From an uncultured Eubacteriales bacterium (GTDB taxonomy: Bacteria; Bacillota; Clostridia; Lachnospirales; Anaerotignaceae): a DNA stretch of 11,958 bases. The stretch spans positions 1 to 11,958 of the forward strand of contig CAKTER010000033.1 of the NCBI GenBank assembly GCA_934552695.1. Reading direction: 5' to 3'. Position numbers and translations under genes: made by a program. Shown here piece after piece: positions 6,763 to 11,958 of the stretch; position 1 is the first letter of the stretch; each line of letters opens with the position of its first letter. The notes under the pieces were generated by a model, which was not told the origin of the DNA, made no database searches, and was given only the letters and a program-made list of their open reading frames with translations.

Positions 6763-6792
6763 AAAACCCCCGGCAAGCGCACTTGCCGGGGG
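6763..6792 (-). terminator. Strong Rho-independent terminator after degV
   Basis: An 11-bp perfect stem (CCCCCGGCAAG at 6767-6777, CTTGCCGGGGG at 6782-6792) has the four-base loop CGCA. On the minus strand it is followed by TTTTGTTGT, so it terminates the degV transcript. The plus strand has no T-run, so it is one-directional. Confidence 0.88.
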
Positions 6793-6809
6793 GCTTCGGT
6801 GGTTCGGTT

Positions 6810-7685
6810 TTATTTTAAAATAGGGGCAATGGACACGTTTTGCCGGGGCCGTTCGCTCTCGAACCCAATCAGCAGCCCGCCCTCCTCGGCATAGTAGCTG
6901 CACAGCCCTCCGGCGGGATACACCTTAATCCGGCTGTGGGGCCAGCGCTTTTGCACCAAAACGGCGACGCTGCGGGCCAGAGACGGGTCCTGTACATGGC
7001 TGATGTAAAGCTTCCCGCCGGCAAACCCGGCCGCGGCCAGCTCATCCGAAAGCTTTTGCAAAAACTTCTTTTCCCCCCGGCACTTGGCCAGCAGCTCAAT
7101 GTTCCCCTTGGGGCTGGCGGTGGCCAGCAGGCGGATGCCCAAAATCCCCAAGGCGGCGGCGGTGGCTTTGCCGATACGTCCGTTTTGCACAAAGTTGTGG
7201 ACGGACTTTTGGGAAAACAGCAGCCGGGTGTGGTGCAAATATTCCTGGGCCCGGCGGCATACGGTTTCAAAATCCAGCCCCTCGGCCTTTAGGGCCATCA
7301 AATGCTCAATAAACAGCCGCTGCTCCGGGCCGGTGGTCAGGGTGTCAAACACCTTTACCTTTGCCTGAGGATGCTCCTCCAAATAATGCTCCCGGGCCAG
7401 CCGGGCGGCGTTGTAGGTGCCCGAGAGGGTGCTGGTCATGGCTACGGCGTACACCTCGTCGGCGTCGCCAAAGGCATCCACCCAGGCGTGGACGGAGGGG
7501 CAGGCGGTGTAGGAGCGGCCCCGGTGGGCGGCCATGGCCCGCAGCATAACGGCCACGTCCAGATTTTTGTCGTCGGTATAGTGGCCGTCCTCCCCCAGCT
7601 GAATGGTTAGGGGCACCGTGGTAAAATCGCCGCCGGGGAGGGTGTGGACATCGCAGGAGGAATCGGAAACGAACTTGACAGACAT
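6810..7685 (-). CDS. DegV family fatty-acid-binding protein
   Basis: DegV (FakB-like) proteins bind a fatty acid and, in Gram-positive bacteria, can present it to the FakA kinase for phosphorylation and entry into phospholipid synthesis. This 291-residue protein is normal length. It has the N-terminal SDSSCD motif (7-12), TACPS (60-64), the MTSTLSGTYNAA segment (83-94) that contacts the lipid carboxylate, and VQNGRIG (166-172). Near the C-terminus, YAEEGGLLIGFE (265-276) replaces the HxGPG-type segment found in many FakB proteins, so ligand details may differ. GGGAG lies about eight bases upstream of the ATG on the minus strand. No fakA is in the window, so a FakB role is inferred from family only. 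It is divergent to psuK and probably monocistronic. Confidence 0.9.
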   Translation of the reverse strand: MSVKFVSDSSCDVHTLPGGDFTTVPLTIQLGEDGHYTDDKNLDVAVMLRAMAAHRGRSYTACPSVHAWVDAFGDADEVYAVAMTSTLSGTYNAARLAREHYLEEHPQAKVKVFDTLTTGPEQRLFIEHLMALKAEGLDFETVCRRAQEYLHHTRLLFSQKSVHNFVQNGRIGKATAAALGILGIRLLATASPKGNIELLAKCRGEKKFLQKLSDELAAAGFAGGKLYISHVQDPSLARSVAVLVQKRWPHSRIKVYPAGGLCSYYAEEGGLLIGFESERPRQNVSIAPILK

Positions 7686-7710
7686 ATGACATTCTCCCTT
7701 CGAGAAGTGG

Positions 7711-7757
7711 TTATCAATACTATCTATTATAGTATACCTCCCTTATCAATATTGCAA
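7711..7757 (-). promoter_or_regulatory. degV promoter with paired 9-bp direct repeats (candidate operator)
   Basis: On the minus strand, TATACT (plus 7731-7736) and TATAAT (plus 7726-7731) are good -10 elements; the -35 is less clear, TTGCAA at plus 7752-7757 being the best candidate. Two identical plus-strand copies of TTATCAATA (7711-7719 and 7743-7751) lie 32 bp apart, about three DNA turns, one near the likely transcription start and one near the -35. This layout suits a repressor or activator binding on one face of the helix. Confidence 0.55.
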
Positions 7758-7794
7758 TAGAAAAACGAAATTTTTTTTCGGGCAAAATTTTTTC

Positions 7795-7823
7795 TTGCCC
7801 TCGGAGCGTTTCCGGGGTATAGT
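7795..7823 (+). promoter_or_regulatory. Promoter of psuK-psuG
   Basis: TTGCCC (7795-7800) is exactly 17 bp from TATAGT (7818-7823), and transcription would begin near 7830. This argues for the psuK start at 7862 rather than the earlier in-frame ATG at 7826, which would be essentially leaderless. An inverted repeat GGGCAA/TTGCCC (7780-7785, 7795-7800) covers the -35 and could be an operator. Confidence 0.65.
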
Positions 7824-7861
7824 GGTTGTATGTGACCATGCTACAAAAAGGATGTGACGGT

Positions 7862-8785
7862 ATGACGCAGCCCTATGTTGTTGTTGTTGGCGGCGCAAAT
7901 ATAGATATTGAGGGGCAAAGCCGGGGGCCGCTTTTGGCCCGGGATTCCAACCCCGGCCGGGTACGGCTCAGTCCCGGGGGCGTGGGCCGCAATATGGCCC
8001 ACAACGCAGCGCTTTTGGGGCTTTCCGTCCAGCTGCTCACGGCCTTTGGCCAAGACGCCTATGCCCGGGAATTGCAGCAATCCTGCCAGCAGTGGGGCAT
8101 TGATATTTCCGGGGCGGCGGTGCTGCCTGCGGAACGGACCTCGACCTATCTGTTCATTGCCGGGCCCGATGGGGAAATGGAGCTGGCGGTGTCCGACATG
8201 GAGATTTACGAAGCGTTCGGCCCGGCGCAGCTGCGGCCCCAGCTGGCCCAGTTGCAGGGGGCGGCGGCGGTGGCGATGGATACCAACCTGACGGCGGAAA
8301 CGCTGGCCTGGCTGGCCCAAATGGTGGAGGCGCCGCTGTTTGCCGACCCGGTGTCTACGGCCAAGGCGGGGAAGCTGCTGCCGGTGCTGGGGAAGCTCCA
8401 CACCATCAAGCCCAACCGGTTGGAGGCGGAGCTGCTCACGGGCATATCCATTACCGATGGCGAAAGCCTGCGGCAGGCGGCAGCTGTCTTGCTCCAAACC
8501 GGGATCCAGCGGGTGTTTATCTCCCTGGGGCCCGACGGGGTGCTGGCAGCGGATAAAACCGAAATGCTTTGCCTGCCCAATTTCCCGGCCCGGGTAAAAA
8601 ATGCCACCGGTGGCGGCGACGCCTTTATGGCGGGGCTGCTGTGGGCTTACGTGCAGGGGCTTTCGCTGCGGGAGAGCGCCCGGGCGGGGCTGGCGGCTTC
8701 GTCGCTGGCGGTGGAGGGGGCCCAAACCATTAACGAGGCTATCTCTCCGGCGGCGCTGTTGGCCCGGCTGGCCCAAAACCCCTAA
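7862..8785 (+). CDS. psuK: Pseudouridine kinase (PfkB/ribokinase family)
   Basis: This cytoplasmic sugar-kinase-fold enzyme phosphorylates pseudouridine at the 5' position using ATP, the first step of pseudouridine breakdown. The 307-residue protein has the PfkB landmarks: substrate-side GGANIDIEG at 10-18, PGGVGRNMAHNAALLG at 38-53, KPNRLEAELLTG at 183-194 and the ATP/anion-hole motif ATGGGDAF at 248-255, with D253 as catalytic base. PfkB kinases share these motifs, so the substrate comes from context: psuG follows immediately. I chose the ATG at 7862 because AAAAAGGATG precedes it and the promoter's -10 sits just before the alternative start at 7826. Substrate assignment is strong because of psuG, but another nucleoside kinase activity is not excluded. 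Confidence 0.9.
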   Translation: MTQPYVVVVGGANIDIEGQSRGPLLARDSNPGRVRLSPGGVGRNMAHNAALLGLSVQLLTAFGQDAYARELQQSCQQWGIDISGAAVLPAERTSTYLFIAGPDGEMELAVSDMEIYEAFGPAQLRPQLAQLQGAAAVAMDTNLTAETLAWLAQMVEAPLFADPVSTAKAGKLLPVLGKLHTIKPNRLEAELLTGISITDGESLRQAAAVLLQTGIQRVFISLGPDGVLAADKTEMLCLPNFPARVKNATGGGDAFMAGLLWAYVQGLSLRESARAGLAASSLAVEGAQTINEAISPAALLARLAQNP

Positions 8786-8844
8786 AAATAGTAACACCGG
8801 CCACGGAACGGGCCGTAGGATAAAGAATAGTAGGAGGTTTTTAT

Positions 8845-9765
8845 ATGAATCAGTATTTGGACATTGCCCCCGAGGTTGCACAGGCTTTGGCGGAGGGCCG
8901 CCCGGTGGTGGCGCTGGAATCCACCATCATTTCCCATGGGATGCCCTATCCCCAAAACGTGGAGACCGCCTTGGAGGTGGAGGAGATTATCCGCAAGGAG
9001 GGCGCTGTGCCCGCCACCATCGCCATTTTGGGCGGCCGCTTAAAGGCAGGGCTTAGCCCGGCCGAGATTGACTACCTGGGCAAGACCGGGAGCGCCGTGG
9101 CCAAGGCCAGCCGCCGGGATTTGGCGGTGCTGGTAGCCCAGGGCAAGGACGGGGCCACCACCGTGACCACCACCATGATGATTGCGGCGATGGCCGGCAT
9201 CAAAATTTTTGCCACCGGCGGCATTGGCGGCGTGCATCGGGGCGCCGAGACCACCATGGATATTTCTGCCGACCTGGAAGAGCTGGCCCAGACCGGGGTT
9301 ATGGTGGTGTGCGCCGGGGCGAAGTCCATTTTGGATTTGGGCCTGACGCTGGAGTATTTGGAGACCCACGGCGTGCCGGTTATCGGCTACGGCACCGATG
9401 AGCTGCCGGCCTTCTACACCCGCCAAAGCGGCTTTGGTGTGGATTACCGGCTGGATACCCCGGTGGACGTGGCCCGGGCCTTCCATGTGAAGCGGGAGCT
9501 GGGCCTGCGGGGCGGGATGCTGGTGACCAACCCCATTCCCGAAGCCGATTCCATGGACGCCGGTGTAATCAATCAGGCCATTGACGAGGCCATTGCCGAG
9601 GCTGCTGCCAACGGCATCCACGGCAAGGAAACCACCCCCTTCCTGCTGGCCAAGGTAAAGGAGCTGACCGGCGGGGACTCCCTGACCTCCAACATTGCGC
9701 TGGTACGGAACAACGCCGTGCTGGCCGCCCGGGTCGCCAAAGAGCTGGCCGCCATGGAGAAGTAA
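8845..9765 (+). CDS. psuG: Pseudouridine-5'-phosphate glycosidase
   Basis: PsuG cleaves the C-C glycosidic bond of pseudouridine 5'-phosphate reversibly, giving uracil and ribose 5-phosphate. The 306-residue protein is full length and strongly conserved. [14 protein letters not shown] at 23-36 carries the conserved glutamate (E25), GATTVTTTM at 103-111 and [19 protein letters not shown] at 123-141 line the site, and CAGAKSILD at 156-164 holds K160, the likely Schiff-base lysine known from the E. coli enzyme. [14 protein letters not shown] near the C-terminus is also family-typical. AGGAGGT at 8832-8838 sits six bases before the ATG. It follows psuK after 59 bp, which contain a small GC hairpin but no terminator, so the two form an operon. 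No pseudouridine transporter gene is adjacent. Confidence 0.97.
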   Translation: MNQYLDIAPEVAQALAEGRPVVALESTIISHGMPYPQNVETALEVEEIIRKEGAVPATIAILGGRLKAGLSPAEIDYLGKTGSAVAKASRRDLAVLVAQGKDGATTVTTTMMIAAMAGIKIFATGGIGGVHRGAETTMDISADLEELAQTGVMVVCAGAKSILDLGLTLEYLETHGVPVIGYGTDELPAFYTRQSGFGVDYRLDTPVDVARAFHVKRELGLRGGMLVTNPIPEADSMDAGVINQAIDEAIAEAAANGIHGKETTPFLLAKVKELTGGDSLTSNIALVRNNAVLAARVAKELAAMEK

Positions 9766-9835
9766 GAACCCGGAGGCTGTGGCCCGGCTAAGGAAGCCGG
9801 GAACAGCGCCCGAAATGAAAAATTTGCGCCAAACG

Positions 9836-9869
9836 AAAGCCCCTGGGGAAAATTCCCCAAGGGCTTTTT
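9836..9869. terminator. Probable bidirectional terminator between psuG and the flavin reductase-like gene
   Basis: AAAGCCCCTGGGGAA pairs with TTCCCCAAGGGCTTTTT around a short loop. The plus strand ends in five Ts, clearly terminating psuK-psuG. The minus strand ends in TTTCGTTT, a weaker tail, but it directly follows the stop of the minus-strand gene at 9873, so one hairpin probably serves both. A separate 7-bp hairpin without T-run (CCCGGCT/AGCCGGG, 9783-9801) lies upstream. Confidence 0.85.
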
Positions 9870-9872
9870 CTG

Positions 9873-10430
9873 TTACTTCAGCTGATTCCCGTCGCCAAAG
9901 GCGTTGCCCACCTTATCGCCCAGCCGGAGATAGTGGTGGTGGGGGCTGTCGTAGCTGATGGGGTCCAGCTTGGCTACATCGATGAGCCCGTCCTCCCCCA
10001 GCACCTCTTCGGCGGCGCATACGTTGACGATTTCGCCCACCACAATGCCGTCCTCGTTAAACTTCACCAGCTTGCATTCCAAAGCCATGGGCATTTCCCG
10101 AAACACCGGGGCGTTGACGAACTCCGCCGGTTCGGGGTGCAGGCCCGCCCGTTCCAGCTTGTCGGGGACGGTGTTGCCCGACACCAGCCCTACATAGTCG
10201 GCCGCCACCAGGGTTTTTACGGTGGCCATGCTGACGGTAAAGCAGCCGGTTTGGCGGATGTTTTGGGTGGTTTTGTGGCGTTCGCCCAAGCACAGCATGA
10301 GCTGGTTGGTGTCGTAAATCCCGCCCCAGGCGGCGTTCATGGCGTTGGCGGTGCCGTCGGCGTTATAGGTGCCTACAATCAGCACGGGCATGGGATACAT
10401 CCAGGTATGAGGACCAAAATTTTTACGCAT
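9873..10430 (-). CDS. Flavin reductase-like / FMN-binding split-barrel protein
   Basis: This 185-residue protein has the flavin reductase-like (FMN-binding split barrel) pattern common in anaerobes: an N-terminal WMYPMPVLIVGTY segment (10-22), ANAMNAAWGG (28-37) that would contact FMN, CFTVSMATV (63-71) and a C-terminal SPHHHYLRLGDKVGNAFG region. Such proteins bind FMN and reduce it or pass electrons to a partner; the physiological acceptor is unknown. AAAGGAG (plus 10438-10444) precedes the ATG on the minus strand. It starts only 27 bp after the stop of the upstream anion permease gene, so the two should be co-transcribed. A flavoprotein paired with a carboxylate-type permease hints at uptake and reduction of an unsaturated or quinone-like acid, but that is only inference. 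Confidence 0.88.
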   Translation of the reverse strand: MRKNFGPHTWMYPMPVLIVGTYNADGTANAMNAAWGGIYDTNQLMLCLGERHKTTQNIRQTGCFTVSMATVKTLVAADYVGLVSGNTVPDKLERAGLHPEPAEFVNAPVFREMPMALECKLVKFNEDGIVVGEIVNVCAAEEVLGEDGLIDVAKLDPISYDSPHHHYLRLGDKVGNAFGDGNQLK

Positions 10431-10457
10431 ACAGCTTCTCCTTTCGTAAGTCCGGGC

Positions 10458-11876
10458 TTACAGGTAGCCCAGCAGCGACCAGTAGGGAATGCTGGCCAAA
10501 CAGGCGGCCAGCGACAGCAGGCAATAGCACAGGCAGCTTTTGATGGTATCCTTGTGGCGCACCCAGCCTTCGGCGGCACCCAAGGCCGGGGCAAACACCG
10601 AGTTTTGGTAGGGGACGTACCACACCTGCACGGCGGTGTAAACGATAAGCCCCAGCACAAAGGGGTTCATGCCCAAGGCGGTGGTCACCGGGGTCACAAT
10701 GGCCAAAAACAGCATAATGCAGGCGGTTTGGGAGGCAATCAGGAACCGGCTGGCAATCACCAGCAGCACCAGCACCACGGTGAGGGCAAACACGTTGGTA
10801 AACGAGGAAAACACCGGGGCCAGCAGGACTTGCAGCCAGGCGCTGACGCCCATTTGGGTAAACATATTCCCCATTTGTACCACGCAGCCGATGAACAGCA
10901 CCATGGACCAGTTGATGCGAGTCCCTAAATCCTTAGGCTCCAAAATCCCCAGCCCAAAGCATAGCCCGCCGCCAATCAGGGCCGTAGCGGCGGAGGACAG
11001 CCCCAAGGGGCGCTCTAAAATCCACAAAACCAGGCAGGCAAACAGGATCACCGTGGACTGGATTTCCTGCTTGCTCCAGGGCCCCAGCGCCGTTAGCTGG
11101 GCGTTGAGGGCGTCTTTGGTCAAATTGCCGCCGCTTTGGGGGCGGTACAGCCGTTTTAGGATGAAAAACATCCCCACAAACACCATGGCCAGCCAGGGGA
11201 GCATAGCCACCAGCCAGCTCCCCCAGGTCACGCTGGGCTGGACGGCGGCGGGCAGGGCGGCCTTCAGCACATAGTTGACCACGGAGGCCGACAAAAACGC
11301 CGGAGCCGTGAGGGAAAAGCCCACCCAAGAGGCCATAAACAGCCCGGCCGGGCCCTTTTCGTAGGGCTTATATTGCATGGCCTCCGACGAGGCCACGGCC
11401 ATGTTGGCCCCCAGCACGCCCTTGGCGGTGGTGCTGGGCAACAGCGGGCTGATGATGGTGCCTACGGTCATCATGGCCAACAGCTGGCTGGAAAAGGTGG
11501 GCGGGAACAGCTTCATCAGCATGAGGGCCAGCCGTTTCAGCACCCCGGTTTTCATGACGGCGGCGGCAATGCCGAAGGCCCCAAAGATAAGCCATACCGT
11601 GGACCCCGCAAACTGGGAAAAGGCTACGTTGAGGGAGCAGCAGCCCGTGACCGTCCAAATAACAAGCATTCCCATGGCAATCAGCCAGTCCGAGGCTACC
11701 TGGCCAATCCAGCAGAATACCGCCCAGACCACACTGCCCAAAAAGACCATGGCCAGCCGGCCGGTTGTCCCCATGGCGGCGGCGGCGGTGGCCAGCTCCG
11801 CCGGAACGGGCAGGGCAAAGCCCACCAAAAGTCCCACTACAATGCCTGCCAGCAAGCAGGCTCGTTTTTTGTTCAT
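10458..11876 (-). CDS. DASS/SLC13-family anion (dicarboxylate or sulfate type) permease
   Basis: This is a multi-pass inner-membrane permease of the divalent anion:sodium symporter type, which usually carries di- or tricarboxylates or sulfate. The 472-residue protein is rich in hydrophobic helices and has two inverted halves, each with the substrate/sodium motif of the family in variant form: PSTTAKG with S-T-T at 148-150 and ASQTA with S-Q-T at 382-384, where canonical members have S-N-T. The replaced asparagines may alter sodium or substrate binding. The start is the ATG at 11876, preceded by GGAGGGG; an in-frame TTG at 11888 would place the ribosome binding site inside the gene and is unlikely. 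It is the first gene of a two-gene operon with the flavin reductase-like protein. Substrate cannot be told. Confidence 0.9.
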   Translation of the reverse strand: MNKKRACLLAGIVVGLLVGFALPVPAELATAAAAMGTTGRLAMVFLGSVVWAVFCWIGQVASDWLIAMGMLVIWTVTGCCSLNVAFSQFAGSTVWLIFGAFGIAAAVMKTGVLKRLALMLMKLFPPTFSSQLLAMMTVGTIISPLLPSTTAKGVLGANMAVASSEAMQYKPYEKGPAGLFMASWVGFSLTAPAFLSASVVNYVLKAALPAAVQPSVTWGSWLVAMLPWLAMVFVGMFFILKRLYRPQSGGNLTKDALNAQLTALGPWSKQEIQSTVILFACLVLWILERPLGLSSAATALIGGGLCFGLGILEPKDLGTRINWSMVLFIGCVVQMGNMFTQMGVSAWLQVLLAPVFSSFTNVFALTVVLVLLVIASRFLIASQTACIMLFLAIVTPVTTALGMNPFVLGLIVYTAVQVWYVPYQNSVFAPALGAAEGWVRHKDTIKSCLCYCLLSLAACLASIPYWSLLGYL

Positions 11877-11894
11877 GTTCCCCTCCAAAGCAAA

Positions 11895-11947
11895 GGCCCC
11901 CTGCCGGGGCCGGTTTTTGGCGTAGCGCCGCTTTTTTTAGTATAGCA
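11895..11947 (-). promoter_or_regulatory. Extended -10 promoter and leader hairpin of the permease operon
   Basis: On the minus strand TGCTATACT (plus 11939-11947) is an extended -10 element; the matching -35 would lie beyond the window edge. The short leader contains a GC hairpin (GGCCCC at plus 11895-11900, GGGGCC at 11906-11911) followed by TTTGCTTT directly before the ribosome binding site. This hairpin could modulate translation or cause partial termination. Confidence 0.5.
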
Positions 11948-11958
11948 CAGGAGGCGGG

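Noticed and set aside
7763..7800. Terminator in the degV/psuK divergent gap (poly-T and GGGCAA/TTGCCC)
   Set aside because: The genes diverge here, so no transcript should end in the gap, and the T-runs do not follow the stem on either strand.
7841..8881. Long minus-strand open frame opposite psuK
   Set aside because: The plus strand encodes an unmistakable PfkB kinase; the antisense product is low-complexity Arg/Gln/Pro-rich with no motif.
9933..10928. Long plus-strand open frame (331 codons) opposite the flavin reductase-like and permease genes
   Set aside because: It spans two real minus-strand genes and their intergenic gap, and is His/Gly/Gln-rich, as expected of an antisense artefact.
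11877..11888. TTG start for the permease, 12 bases upstream of the ATG
   Set aside because: It would put the GGAGGGG ribosome binding site inside the coding sequence; the ATG at 11876 is correctly spaced from it.

Overview
The window is about 12 kb of a high-GC, low-intergenic-space bacterial chromosome. Strong AAGGAGG-type ribosome binding sites, T-tailed hairpin terminators, the TrkA/TrkH and DegV protein types and the psuK-psuG gene order point to a Gram-positive Firmicute. My best guess is an Oscillospirales-like gut Clostridium; this is inferred from gene content and style, not from a marker gene. Most of the window looks like ordinary core and accessory metabolism. The one compositional outlier is an AT-rich stretch at about 1740-2103.

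Layout: (1) 1-1745, the 3' end of an oligopeptide/dipeptide ABC transporter operon: a truncated OppD-type ATPase overlapping a complete OppF-type ATPase, then a terminator. (2) 1746-2103, the AT-rich island. It has a possible promoter, a 62-codon ORF with a weak Shine-Dalgarno sequence, a tRNA D-arm-like 15-mer, and a terminator that ends just before the ribosome binding site of the next gene. (3) 2116-3641, two membrane proteins: an unrecognised 152-residue four-helix protein and a 290-residue protein resembling the DUF2238/YjdF group. (4) 3686-6658, a trkA-trkH potassium-uptake operon with its own terminator. (5) 6659-7685, a hairpin-rich convergent intergenic region followed by a DegV-family fatty-acid-binding protein on the minus strand. 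(6) 7686-9869, a divergent promoter region with paired 9-bp repeats, then a pseudouridine catabolism operon (psuK-psuG) ending at a probably shared bidirectional terminator. (7) 9873-11947, a minus-strand two-gene operon: a DASS/SLC13-type anion permease followed 27 bp later by a small FMN-binding flavin reductase-like protein.

How the genes work together: OppD and OppF are paired motor subunits. TrkH is the potassium pore and TrkA its cytoplasmic nucleotide-binding gate. PsuK phosphorylates pseudouridine and PsuG splits the product into uracil and ribose 5-phosphate. The permease/flavoprotein pair is co-transcribed by layout, but its substrate and purpose cannot be read from sequence. I found no CRISPR array, insertion sequence, rRNA or intact tRNA. 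I do not see a clear, wholly new multi-gene system. The best candidates for something undescribed are the AT-rich leader-like island and the permease/flavoprotein operon.
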